From the NCBI GenBank assembly GCA_007131295.1, contig SLQW01000086.1, positions 1 to 38,015 on the forward strand: DNA of 38,015 nucleotides, in the 5' to 3' direction. Within the stretch, counting starts at the first letter, position 1. Every line of letters begins with the position of its first letter. Source of the stretch: Pseudomonadales bacterium (GTDB lineage Bacteria > Pseudomonadota > Gammaproteobacteria > Pseudomonadales > Azotimanducaceae). The translations under genes and the position numbers were made by a program. The notes beneath the pieces were generated by a model. That model was given only the letters and a program-made list of their open reading frames with translations, was not told the origin of the DNA and ran no database searches. Positions 1 to 7,922 of this stretch are shown here, piece by piece.

Positions 1-1722
1 GCGTGCCAGTGCGTTGGCATCCGGGACGCCGGTCCAGAGCTCACCTCCTTCCCGTGGGCGCCAGGGCGCGACGACACCACTTTCCGCCCAGGCTTCGATC
101 CGGCAGGCGAGGCGATGATCCGCCAGCGTAAAGCCCGCGACGCCATGATCGAAGGCGAGTTCCGGAGTCCGGCGGGAGCTGCGTGTGGCCATGCGCCCGC
201 CCGGCCGGCGGCCCTTGTCGAACAGCCTCACCTCGAGGCCATGGTCTTGAAGAGTGCGCGCGGCCATCAATCCGGCGGCGCCAGCGCCGACGACGGCCAC
301 ACGCGGAGGACGAGTGAGGGCCGGTCGCCGGGTGCGGGCCGCATAGGTTGCGACGTCGAGGCGGCGGCCGTGCTGAGCCGTGTCGCGAGCGCGGACACGG
401 CCGAGGGTGGGGCGCGGCGGTTCGAAGGGACGGTCGAACTGGCCGAGGCACCAGAGGATGCCGCCATAGGAATTCGGGTCGCGGCCATCGAGTGCATAGC
501 GATGGTTGAGGTCGATCAGGCGCGCGAGTGCCGTGCCGGGGTCCCTGGTCCAGTGAGGCAGCATCTTGCCCCAGGTCATGCGCACGTTATTGTGCAGCTC
601 GCCGTGAATCAGAAGCGATGTCTGGGCGGCATTCCAGAGCGCGTCGCCGGTGCGCCCACGGGCCAGCGTCTCCCAGTCGTAGAGCATCGATCGCTCATCG
701 TCCCGCGCGGCCTCGAGATCCGATCGTGCCCAGGCAGGCAGTGCATCCAGCGTCTCGTGCTCGGGGTTATGAAAGCAGAAGCTCCACGAAAGCTCCCGCC
801 ATACCAGCAGTTCGTCGAGGAACTTCTGCGCACCCTCGCCGCCTGTTTCCAGTGCCTCCTGAGCGATCCGAAACGGCGAAACCTGACCGAAGTGCAGATA
901 CGGCGACAGACGACTGACGCCCTCACTGAGCGGGTCGTTGCGCCTTTTGTGGTAGCGGTGTAGAGCATCATCCCGGAATGCGGCCCAACGTGCGGTACCG
1001 GCCTGGGTACCACCTCGCGTGTGTGGCACCGGTGCCACCGTATGGTCGATCTCGCATGCGCTGATCAGAGCCGCAAGATCCGCGCTCGCGAGATCGAGTT
1101 CTGGAAAAGGCAGCTCCGGCAGCACGCCCGTAACTGCGGACAGGGGGCCGGGCAGGGCTTCGCGCAGCGCCTCGGCACGCCTTTTCTCGGTGGCCTTGCG
1201 AAAACGAAACGCCCGGTCGCAGACGCCTGCCCGCACGGTCGGCATGGGTACGAGGCAGGAGGCATCCACAGTGAGCACACTGCAATCCGCCTTCAGGGCG
1301 ACGCGTTCGGTCCAGCGGGCCAGAGGTTTCCAGGGGAAAATTTCGGTCACCACTGCCGCACTCGATTGCGCCAGCTCCAGCAGATGGTCGCCGCGTGCGC
1401 CCGGCCGCTCGAGATGGAAGGCGTAGGTCAGGCCGCGCTCGGCGAGCTCCGCTGCGACATCGCGGGCGCCTTCCAGGATAAAGCGGTGGTGGCGGTCGGA
1501 TGCGAAGGGATAACGCTCCGAGAGGCCCTGATAAACGAGCAGGGGGCGATCGAGCGCATGGGCGAGATGCAAAGCCGCTTCCAGCGCCGGATTGTCGTGA
1601 CCGCGCATGGCGATACGCATCCAATACAGGACCATGGGCCGGTCGCTGCGTAGAGGATGTTCGTTGAGCGCCACGCAGCGTTCGGTCAACCAGGCGGGAA
1701 GCAGGGGCAGGGCAGCGGGCAC
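1..1722 (-). CDS. Class II CPD photolyase fused to a renalase-like FAD oxidoreductase (3' end outside window)
   Basis: Partial gene; 574 codons are visible and the frame is still open at base 1. The start is GTG at 1722, with AGAGG about 10 nt upstream. Residues about 30-455 read as a class II photolyase: VLYWMR near the N-terminus, a FLDELLVWRELSW block, DALWNAAQ, and LDGRDPNSYGGILWCLG at the end of the FAD-binding helical domain. Such enzymes repair cyclobutane pyrimidine dimers with light and FADH-. In the same frame, from residue 474, comes VAVVGAGAAGLMAARTL, then LFDKGRRPGGRMATR. This is the GxGxxG dinucleotide fold and the following FAD motif of renalase-like amine oxidases. Codon phase was checked at several points across the junction (codons starting at 579, 489 and 300), so the fusion is not an artefact of a frame jump in this sequence. 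The C-terminal remainder of the second domain lies outside. Alternative: two genes fused by a sequencing indel that removed a stop. Confidence 0.88.
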   Translation of the reverse strand, partial: MPAALPLLPAWLTERCVALNEHPLRSDRPMVLYWMRIAMRGHDNPALEAALHLAHALDRPLLVYQGLSERYPFASDRHHRFILEGARDVAAELAERGLTYAFHLERPGARGDHLLELAQSSAAVVTEIFPWKPLARWTERVALKADCSVLTVDASCLVPMPTVRAGVCDRAFRFRKATEKRRAEALREALPGPLSAVTGVLPELPFPELDLASADLAALISACEIDHTVAPVPHTRGGTQAGTARWAAFRDDALHRYHKRRNDPLSEGVSRLSPYLHFGQVSPFRIAQEALETGGEGAQKFLDELLVWRELSWSFCFHNPEHETLDALPAWARSDLEAARDDERSMLYDWETLARGRTGDALWNAAQTSLLIHGELHNNVRMTWGKMLPHWTRDPGTALARLIDLNHRYALDGRDPNSYGGILWCLGQFDRPFEPPRPTLGRVRARDTAQHGRRLDVATYAARTRRPALTRPPRVAVVGAGAAGLMAARTLQDHGLEVRLFDKGRRPGGRMATRSSRRTPELAFDHGVAGFTLADHRLACRIEAWAESGVVAPWRPREGGELWTGVPDANALAR

Positions 1723-1771
1723 TCGGATCGTTCCTCTTGATCGTCAGTGCCCGTGGTCGTGGAGCATAGCA

Positions 1772-1786
1772 GGCAGCGACGCTGCC
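1772..1786 (-). terminator. Short hairpin between acyl-CoA dehydrogenase and photolyase genes
   Basis: A perfect 6-bp stem (GGCAGC-GAC-GCTGCC) lies in the 81-bp gap after the acyl-CoA dehydrogenase stop and before the photolyase start. There is no T-tract, so it may be a weak terminator, an RNA-stability element or chance. Confidence 0.2.
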
Positions 1787-1803
1787 GGGTCAGCCGCCCC
1801 GAA

Positions 1804-2949
1804 TCACAGCGAGCGGCTGATCAGAACCTTCATGATTTCGTTGGTGCCGCCGTAGATCCGCTGCACGCGAGCATCGGCGTACATCCCGGCGATGGGGTAC
1901 TCCGACATGTACCCGGCGCCACCATGGAGTTGAACGCATTCATCGACGATCTCGCCCTGGGTGTCGGTACACCAGTACTTGGCCATCGAGGCGACGGTGG
2001 CGTCGAGCTTGCCTTCGAGATGCCACAGCACGCAGTTGTCGACGAAGGTTCTGGCAACGAGGGCCTTGGTCCGACACTCGGCGAGCTTGAACTGGGTGTT
2101 CTGGAAATCGAAGACCGTCTGGCCGAAGGCCTTGCGCTGCTTGACGAAGTCGAGCGTCACCTCGATGGCCCGTTCCATCGCGACGACGGCGGCCTGGGCG
2201 ATGTTGAGGCGCTCTTGAGGCAGTTGTTCCATCAGCATGCCGAAGCCACGACCGGCTTCCGGGCCGAGCAGATTCGCTGCGGGAACGCGGACGTCGTTGA
2301 AGAACAGTTCCGAAGTGTCCGCTGCAGGCAGCCCGACCTTGTCGAGATTGCGGCCGCGCTCGAACCCCTCCACCGCGTCGGTCTCGACCACGAGCAGGGA
2401 GATGCCTTTGGCGCCGAGCTTAGGATCCGTCTTCGCGACGACGATGATCAGGTTGGCGGTCTGGCCGTTGGTGATATAGGTCTTGGAGCCGTTGATGACG
2501 TACTCGTTGCCGTCGAGGAGGGCGGTGGTCTTCACGGCCTGCAGATCGGATCCGGTGTCCGGTTCCGTCATGGCGATGGCGCCGATCAGTTCACCGCTGG
2601 CCATCTTCGGCAGCCAGCGTTGCTTCTGTTCCTCGCTGCCGTAGTGAAGGATGTAGGGTGCAACGATGGTGGAATGCACCTGGTTGCCCCAACCGCCGAG
2701 GCTTAGCCGGTTCTGGGCTTCCATGATGACGGTTTCGTGCCGGTAGTCGCCTCCTCCGCCACCGTATTCGGTGGGCATTTCGGTGCACAGCAGGCCGGCC
2801 GCTCCAGCCTTCAGCCAGGCGTCCCGATCCACCATGCCCTGCTCGTTCCAGCGCGGCAGTTCGGCGACGAATTCCTTCTCGAAGAAGCGTGTCGCGGCAT
2901 CGGAGAGCATCTGCAGTTCGTCGTTCATCCAGGGCGATTGGTAGTGCAT
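1804..2949 (-). CDS. Long-chain-type acyl-CoA dehydrogenase
   Basis: Encodes about 381 aa, the normal length for the family. It oxidises acyl-CoA to trans-2-enoyl-CoA with FAD and passes electrons to ETF. Seen: N-terminal helical domain, the FAD-binding signature IAMTEPDTGSD, INGSKTYITNG, and a C-terminal helical domain ending RIYGGTNEIMK. The residue before GGTNE is Gly rather than the Glu of medium-chain enzymes. The base is therefore expected to be the Glu of PQERLNIA, as in LCAD and isovaleryl-CoA dehydrogenase (family knowledge). Two in-frame ATGs exist. GGAGG at 2956-2960 abuts the ATG at 2955 but is ideally spaced (6 nt) from the ATG at 2949, so I start at 2949. It lies 57 bp downstream of the tolC-like gene on the same strand. 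No ETF genes are in the window. Confidence 0.93.
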   Translation of the reverse strand: MHYQSPWMNDELQMLSDAATRFFEKEFVAELPRWNEQGMVDRDAWLKAGAAGLLCTEMPTEYGGGGGDYRHETVIMEAQNRLSLGGWGNQVHSTIVAPYILHYGSEEQKQRWLPKMASGELIGAIAMTEPDTGSDLQAVKTTALLDGNEYVINGSKTYITNGQTANLIIVVAKTDPKLGAKGISLLVVETDAVEGFERGRNLDKVGLPAADTSELFFNDVRVPAANLLGPEAGRGFGMLMEQLPQERLNIAQAAVVAMERAIEVTLDFVKQRKAFGQTVFDFQNTQFKLAECRTKALVARTFVDNCVLWHLEGKLDATVASMAKYWCTDTQGEIVDECVQLHGGAGYMSEYPIAGMYADARVQRIYGGTNEIMKVLISRSL

Positions 2950-3006
2950 GGACATCCTCCGGTTTGATCGGCGGGCGAGAATAACACCCCCGCCGCTCGT
3001 CGGGGC

Positions 3007-4548
3007 TCAGCGCTGGCCTTGCTGGAAGCTGGCGAGGCGCGCCCGCCGCTCGGCAAGGTCTGCCGCGCTGGCGGTGATGTCGAAGCGGCCGGTGCTGCGT
3101 TGCACGGCGAGGTAATCGAGCAGGAAGTCGAAGACCGCGTTTGCCGCTTCCAGATCGGCTGCGAGCGCCGCGGTCTGGGCGTCGAGCAGGTCGATGATGG
3201 TGAGGACGCCCTGGGTATAGGCGTCCTGAACGAGCTCCAGGTTGGCGCGGCCGGCGCGTGCAGCCGTCTCGGCGTGGTCGATGCTGTCGAAGCTGGCCTC
3301 GGCCGCGTGGGCCCGCGCGAGGATCTCCGCTTCCAGGCGCTGCATCAGGCCGTCCTGCTCGAGCAGCAGGGCATCGAGACGGGCGCGTTCCTCCTGGACC
3401 TGGGCACGGCGCATACCCCCCTGGTAGAGCGGCAGGCTCGCGCGCAGTGCGACGGTCCACTCGAGGTCGTCGGTGCGCCCGCCGATGCGGGTGCTGCCGT
3501 CGCTCGGGAGCTCAGGAAATATTTCCGCGAAGTCGATGTCCAGTTCCTCTGTGCCGCGGCCGTGCCGCGACAGCTCGTGCTCGACGATTGCGCTTGCGGT
3601 GAGGGTCGGATGGGTGAAGCTGCGTTCACCGCTTGCGAGCGCACGCCGGCGGGCGCTGACTTCTTCACGCAGACGTGCGAGCAAAGGCGCGTGCCGGAAT
3701 GCTTCATCGACATAGAAACGGCGGAGGCGGTGGCGTCCGGACTGATCCTCAAGCAATGCCAGAACGGCCGCGTCCGCAATCAGGAAGTAGGGGTCGCTCA
3801 AGGTGGGATCGACGGTCCTGTAGTGGTCCGTCAGCGGTCGGTTCATGACCCGATTCAGTTCCAGACGGGCCGCAGTGACGCGGGCGGCTGCGGCGGCCTC
3901 TGCGCTCCTGGAACGGGCAAGTGCTGTCTCCCAGCGCAACACCTCCGAGCGGTTGGCGGCGCCGAGGTCGAGCCGAGCGGTGGCGCGTTCGAGGTTGGAC
4001 CTGTTCAGTTCCACCTCTTCGGCGCGAATTCGAGCCAACGCCTCGGTCCGCAGCAGTTCCAGATAGGCCGTGCCCGCGGCAAGGACCACGTCCAGGCTGC
4101 GTTCCTCCTGGCGTGCGACGCGTGCTGCCTGCAGGCTGCGCTCGATGTCCAGTCGGGCCAGACGCTCCTCGGAGTAGATCACCTGATCGAGGCGCAGCAT
4201 GCCACTGGTGCGGGTCTCGGGCTGACGGCCGAGACCGGCTTCGGCGCGCGAGGAGTCGATGCGGCGTCCCTCGAGTCCGGCTGCGATTTGCGGCAGCAGC
4301 CGGCTTCGTTCCTGTTGCGAGCGTTGGGCGTCGGCGCGCAGCGTCTCGAACGCCGCTCTGAGGTCGAGATTGCCTTCCAGGGCGATGCCGATGCTCTCGA
4401 GCAGGGTCAACGTCGGCGGGTCCGACAGGAGTTGGCCTCGGTCCGGCTCATTGGCGCCGGGCGGTCCCGGCTCGGAGCTCGCCGCTTGCGCGGTCAGCAG
4501 GAGCAGGCCGACGGCAGCGGATCTGGTGCAGCGCAGCGTGTGGATCAT
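3007..4548 (-). CDS. TolC-family outer-membrane efflux/secretion channel
   Basis: Encodes about 513 aa with a signal peptide (hydrophobic AAVGLLLLTAQAASS after a basic start). The body is long amphipathic helices rich in Glu, Arg and Ala, with the duplicated layout of outer-membrane efflux proteins (LTLLESIGIALEGNLDL early; LYQGGMRRAQVQEERARLD in the second half; YTQGVLTIIDLLDAQ near the end). These trimers form the outer-membrane tunnel of tripartite pumps and type I secretion. The frame is open upstream to 4575, but the ATG at 4548 begins the signal peptide and has a GGGGGG run 6 nt upstream, so I prefer it. No periplasmic adaptor or inner-membrane pump gene lies beside it, so its partner must be encoded elsewhere. 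The product and cargo cannot be told. Confidence 0.88.
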   Translation of the reverse strand: MIHTLRCTRSAAVGLLLLTAQAASSEPGPPGANEPDRGQLLSDPPTLTLLESIGIALEGNLDLRAAFETLRADAQRSQQERSRLLPQIAAGLEGRRIDSSRAEAGLGRQPETRTSGMLRLDQVIYSEERLARLDIERSLQAARVARQEERSLDVVLAAGTAYLELLRTEALARIRAEEVELNRSNLERATARLDLGAANRSEVLRWETALARSRSAEAAAAARVTAARLELNRVMNRPLTDHYRTVDPTLSDPYFLIADAAVLALLEDQSGRHRLRRFYVDEAFRHAPLLARLREEVSARRRALASGERSFTHPTLTASAIVEHELSRHGRGTEELDIDFAEIFPELPSDGSTRIGGRTDDLEWTVALRASLPLYQGGMRRAQVQEERARLDALLLEQDGLMQRLEAEILARAHAAEASFDSIDHAETAARAGRANLELVQDAYTQGVLTIIDLLDAQTAALAADLEAANAVFDFLLDYLAVQRSTGRFDITASAADLAERRARLASFQQGQR

Positions 4549-4651
4549 GCGGTCCCCCCATGGCGATGACGACACATGCGACTCGCGTCATGCTATCGCT
4601 TTCGGTGGGTTTTCGATCGATGATCGCGCTTATCGGTGTGGTGGGCGCGGG

Positions 4652-5179
4652 CTACGACGGGCTGTTGGTAGAAGCGCCGCGTCTCGTTGACGGCATCGCC
4701 GCATCCTCATGTACGCGCCGCTTGCTTGCGCGCGCCCGCCCGTTGGTCTTTGTGGGAATGCGGCCGGTTTCGAGATAGGCCGCGAGGTTTGCTTCGAACG
4801 CTTCGAACTGCTCCCGGGTCATGGCCAGGTAGCGACGCGACCGGGGCTGCGTTCGCCATCGGCGCACGTCCTCCTCCGACGCGCCGGCGATCGCTGCGGC
4901 CGTCCGAATGGCGATCCCGTAGTGGTTCAACAACAGGCGGAAGCGGTAGTTGAAGTTGGCCACCGGCGTGCGCGGCAGACTGCCGCAGGCTTCGCGAAAG
5001 ATTTCTGCGGCGATGGCTCTCAATTCACCGAGATCCCGTTCCGTCAGCATCGGCTCAGGGGCGTCCGGGATCGATTCGATGAAGTTGTCCCCGGCGTGCA
5101 GTTCGAGGAAGCGGATGTAGTTCTTCAACAATTCGCGATAACCCATGCTGCCGGCGGCCTCGAAAGATTTGACCCGCAT
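4652..5179 (-). CDS. Unrecognised protein with a possible DNA-binding segment
   Basis: About 175 aa, not recognised. It is soluble, with no signal peptide or membrane segment. The middle (LLLNHYGIAIRTAAAIAGASEEDVRRWRTQP) has the spacing of a helix-turn-helix, and the C-terminus is basic and low-complexity (RARASKRR). Start is unsettled: TTG at 5188, ATG at 5179 (chosen) or ATG at 5146 (MGYRELLKNY, a natural beginning); none has a convincing ribosome site. It is upstream of the TolC-family gene on the same strand with a 103-bp gap, and divergent from the thiolase. A regulator is a guess only. Confidence 0.65.
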   Translation of the reverse strand: MRVKSFEAAGSMGYRELLKNYIRFLELHAGDNFIESIPDAPEPMLTERDLGELRAIAAEIFREACGSLPRTPVANFNYRFRLLLNHYGIAIRTAAAIAGASEEDVRRWRTQPRSRRYLAMTREQFEAFEANLAAYLETGRIPTKTNGRARASKRRVHEDAAMPSTRRGASTNSPS

Positions 5180-5377
5180 GGGAAGCAAGCTAGCCGGTCA
5201 ATGTGACCCGGGTGTTACGAGATCATGACGGCTGGAAGCTTTCTGCGGCTGGCCGGCCCCCGGCGCTACCGGTTTTGCGAGCTCATTGGTATGCAAGGTG
5301 GCGCAGGTATCGATCCCGGGCTGCTTGCAGTACCATCCGCCCACTTTGCATCGCAGATCCTTCATGAGGGAGACATC

Positions 5378-6568
5378 ATGGCTAGCCGAGACGTCGTTAT
5401 CGTCGACAGCATCCGCACCGGCCTGGCGAAGTCGTTCCGGGGCAGTTTCAACCTGACCCGTTCGGACGACATGCTGGCGCACTGCATGGACTCGCTGCTC
5501 GATCGCAATCCGAAAGTGGAACCGGAATCGGTCGAGGACGTGGTCGTCGGTGCCGCCAATCACGAAGGTGAGCAGGGCGGTAACGTGGCGCGGCTGGCCG
5601 TCGTCCTCTCCAGGCTTCCGATTACGACAGCGGGCCAGACCATCAACCGGTTCTGCTCCTCCGGCCTGCAGTCCATTGCCATTGCTGCCCATCAGATCGC
5701 CAGCGGCCAGACGGAGGTCGCCATGGCCGGCGGGGTGGACTCGATCTCCATGGGGGCGCGGCAGCAGAACTCGAAGTCGCAGAAAAACCCCATTCTCGAA
5801 GAGCAGAAGCCCGAAATCTTCATGGCTATGGGTAACACGGCCGAGGTGGTCGCGCGCCGCTATCAGGTGACCCGCGAGAAGCAGGATGAGTACGCGCTCC
5901 AGAGCCAGCAGCGCTATGCCAAGGCGCAGCAGGAGGGCTGGGTCGCGGAAGAAATCGCGCCCATGACGGTCAAGATGAAAAAGGTGGACAAGGAGACCGG
6001 TGAGGAAAGCATCCACGAAGTGACCGTGGATCGCGATGAGTGCAACCGGCCCGACACCACTCTCGAGGGGCTCGCCAAGCTCCCGCCCGCGTTCGAAGAG
6101 AACGGTACGGTGACCGCCGGGAATGCGTCGCAGCTGTCTGATGGCGCCTCCATGACCCTGCTGATGTCGGCCGAGCGAGCCGAGAAGCTCGGCCTTGAAC
6201 CGCTCGGAATCTTCCGTGGCTTTACGGTCGCTGGATGTGAGCCGGACGAGATGGGCATCGGGCCGGTGTTCGCCATTCCACGTCTGCTCGAGCGCGCCGG
6301 GCTCAGCATCGACGACATCGATCTCTGGGAGCTGAACGAGGCCTTCGCGTCTCAGTGTCTCTACTCGCGCGATGCGCTCCATATCGACCCGGAAAAGTAC
6401 AACGTCAACGGCGGCTCCATCGCCATCGGCCATCCGTTCGGCATGACCGGCTCCCGGCTCACCGGTCTGGTGCTGCGCGAGCTGGCGCGGCGCAAGCAGC
6501 GCTACGGTGTGGTGACCATGTGCATTGGCGGTGGCCAGGGCGCTGCAGGCCTGTTCGAGCGCGCTTGA
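5378..6568 (+). CDS. Acetyl-CoA C-acyltransferase (3-ketoacyl-CoA thiolase)
   Basis: Encodes 396 aa, standard thiolase length. It catalyses the last step of beta-oxidation, cleaving 3-ketoacyl-CoA with CoA to acetyl-CoA and a shortened acyl-CoA. Active-site residues are all present: nucleophilic Cys93 in NRFCSSG, His352 in [10 protein letters not shown], and Cys382 in [10 protein letters not shown]. The start is ATG 5378 with GAGGGAG just upstream; the frame is open back to 5225 but that extension has no ribosome site or family match. No fadB-type partner is adjacent, so it appears to be a stand-alone thiolase among scattered beta-oxidation genes. The chain-length preference cannot be read from the sequence. 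Confidence 0.95.
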   Translation: MASRDVVIVDSIRTGLAKSFRGSFNLTRSDDMLAHCMDSLLDRNPKVEPESVEDVVVGAANHEGEQGGNVARLAVVLSRLPITTAGQTINRFCSSGLQSIAIAAHQIASGQTEVAMAGGVDSISMGARQQNSKSQKNPILEEQKPEIFMAMGNTAEVVARRYQVTREKQDEYALQSQQRYAKAQQEGWVAEEIAPMTVKMKKVDKETGEESIHEVTVDRDECNRPDTTLEGLAKLPPAFEENGTVTAGNASQLSDGASMTLLMSAERAEKLGLEPLGIFRGFTVAGCEPDEMGIGPVFAIPRLLERAGLSIDDIDLWELNEAFASQCLYSRDALHIDPEKYNVNGGSIAIGHPFGMTGSRLTGLVLRELARRKQRYGVVTMCIGGGQGAAGLFERA

Positions 6569-6575
6569 GCAGGTT

Positions 6576-6595
6576 AGTGGTCGGTTGCAACCACT
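6576..6595 (+). terminator. Weak hairpin after thiolase
   Basis: AGTGGT and ACCACT flank an 8-nt core containing half of the palindrome GGTTGCAACC, 8 nt after the thiolase stop. No T-tract follows. A weak terminator candidate. Confidence 0.25.
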
Positions 6596-6625
6596 CCTGA
6601 GCGGACTTAAGCTCGGGGCGTTTGG

Positions 6626-6653
6626 CTCGAGGTTCCTACCTGGGAACCTCGAG
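6626..6653. other. Perfect 11-bp inverted repeat ahead of the exported-protein/ompR operon
   Basis: CTCGAGGTTCC (6626-6636) and its exact reverse complement (6643-6653) are separated by a 6-nt loop. It ends 25 nt before the start of the exported-protein gene. Without a T-run it is a poor intrinsic terminator. It could be an operator or a 5'-UTR hairpin of the ompR/envZ transcript. Confidence 0.5.
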
Positions 6654-6678
6654 TCGTATGCTGTGTTCAAGGGCTGAA

Positions 6679-7206
6679 ATGGCTTACGACCGCACGTTTT
6701 CCCGCTGTGTCTACGCTGCCCTGGGGTCGCTCTGTTTCGCCTTTGCGCCGAGTGCGCTCGGCGAAACCTCCGACTTCGAGCAGGTGTCTGACTCGGAGCT
6801 CCAGCAGCACGTGGCTGCCTGGAACGAATTGTCCGTGGACGAACGGCGGGCACTGCTCACGGAAGTGCATCGGCGCATGATCCGTGCGGGCCAGCGCCCG
6901 GTGCTGCGCATCCGGGCAGAGCGTCGCTTCGGCTATCGGGTCGAACAGCCAGATGGAAGCGTGGTCGAGTTCGAGGGCCGTGAAGGTTTCGTGCATTACC
7001 AGACGGTGAACCCCGAAAAGCCATTCGGAGTCGGATTCGAGCGCCGCTCCGGCGAGGATCTGCCGGCAGATCTGCTCGATGCGCTCAGTCGCGAGCCTGC
7101 CATCGAGTTCGAACTCAGGGACAGCCCGGTTCCGGCCGCGGGAGGACCACCCGTCTACCAGCTGCCCGTGCGGGAGGTTCAGGCCCCACAGCGGCCTCCG
7201 CAGTGA
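6679..7206 (+). CDS. Small exported protein upstream of ompR/envZ
   Basis: About 175 aa with an apparent signal peptide (hydrophobic VYAALGSLCFAFAPSALG, then acidic residues). The mature part begins with a helical segment (WNELSVDERRALLTEVHRRM) and continues with a beta-rich stretch containing FGYRVEQPDGSVVEF. I do not recognise a family. The helical start is loosely like DUF3106-type periplasmic proteins. ATG 6679 is chosen because it gives a clean signal peptide, with AAGGG 5-9 nt upstream; ATG 6658 is an alternative. Its stop is 7 nt before ompR, so it is probably co-transcribed and could be a target or an accessory input of the two-component system (inference). Confidence 0.7.
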   Translation: MAYDRTFSRCVYAALGSLCFAFAPSALGETSDFEQVSDSELQQHVAAWNELSVDERRALLTEVHRRMIRAGQRPVLRIRAERRFGYRVEQPDGSVVEFEGREGFVHYQTVNPEKPFGVGFERRSGEDLPADLLDALSREPAIEFELRDSPVPAAGGPPVYQLPVREVQAPQRPPQ

Positions 7207-7213
7207 ACTGAGC

Positions 7214-7918
7214 ATGAGTGCGCCCGATCTTCTTGTGGTCGATGACGATGCGGAGCTGCGCGAGCTGACCGAGGCCTATCTCAGTCAGCAGGGCTTTCGC
7301 GTGCGCACCGTGGCCGACGCCAACGAGATGGACGCCGCCCTTGCGGAACGGCTCCCGGATCTCGTGGTGCTCGACCTGATGCTCCCCGGCGAGGATGGAC
7401 TATCCATCGCCAAGCGCCTGAAGCAGGGCGGGCACGTCCCCATCATCATGCTCTCGGCCCAGGGCGATGACGTCGATCGTATCGTCGGCCTCGAGGTCGG
7501 CGCCGACGACTACCTTGCCAAGCCGTTCAATCCACGCGAATTGCTTGCTCGTATCCGCGCTGTACTCCGGCGTGCCAATCGCGATTTCGACGCTACCGGT
7601 CAGCGGCTGTTGCGTCACTTCGGCGCGTTCACACTCGACCTCGACGCCCACAAACTGACGCGCGACGGTGAGGAGGTGGCGCTCACCTCCGGCGAATTCG
7701 ATCTGCTGGCCGTTCTGTCTGCGCATCCGAACAAGGTGCTCGATCGGGACCGCATTCTGGATCTGCTCACCGGTGCCGAGCGCTCGCCCTTCGATCGCAG
7801 TATCGACGTTCGGGTCACCCGCTTGCGCAGCAAGATCGAGCCGGATCCGTCACGACCCGTGTATATACGCACGGTCTGGGGCAAGGGTTACATGTTCTGT
7901 CCCGATACGGGGGACTGA
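7214..7918 (+). CDS. ompR: OmpR-type response regulator
   Basis: Encodes 234 aa: receiver domain (about 1-122) and winged-helix DNA-binding domain (about 138-232). The acidic pocket is DDD at 10-12, the phospho-acceptor is Asp54 in LDLMLPGEDG, the switch Ser is in IIMLSAQG, and the conserved Lys is in LAKPFNPREL. The stretch VDRIVGLEVGADDY followed by PFNPRELLARIRAVLRR is very close to enterobacterial OmpR, so I use that name. Whether it controls porins here is unknown. The start is ATG 7214; the frame is open further upstream, but that part is the other frame of the preceding gene. The sensor gene follows 4 nt after the stop. Confidence 0.92.
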   Translation: MSAPDLLVVDDDAELRELTEAYLSQQGFRVRTVADANEMDAALAERLPDLVVLDLMLPGEDGLSIAKRLKQGGHVPIIMLSAQGDDVDRIVGLEVGADDYLAKPFNPRELLARIRAVLRRANRDFDATGQRLLRHFGAFTLDLDAHKLTRDGEEVALTSGEFDLLAVLSAHPNKVLDRDRILDLLTGAERSPFDRSIDVRVTRLRSKIEPDPSRPVYIRTVWGKGYMFCPDTGD

Positions 7919-7922
7919 TCGG

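Noticed and set aside
115-963. Long plus-strand open frames over the photolyase gene
   Set aside because: Antisense shadow of the minus-strand photolyase frame; no ribosome site and no family motif.
2969-2995. 7-bp stem CGGCGGG/CCCGCCG between the TolC-family and acyl-CoA dehydrogenase genes
   Set aside because: Loop of 13 nt and no T-run; short GC stems are common in this composition.
3019-4569. 516-codon plus-strand open frame opposite the TolC-family gene
   Set aside because: Mirror of a GC-rich coding strand; the minus frame has a signal peptide and family motifs, the plus frame has none.
5198-6853. 551-codon minus-strand frame opposite the thiolase
   Set aside because: Antisense shadow; the thiolase active-site motifs are all on the plus strand.
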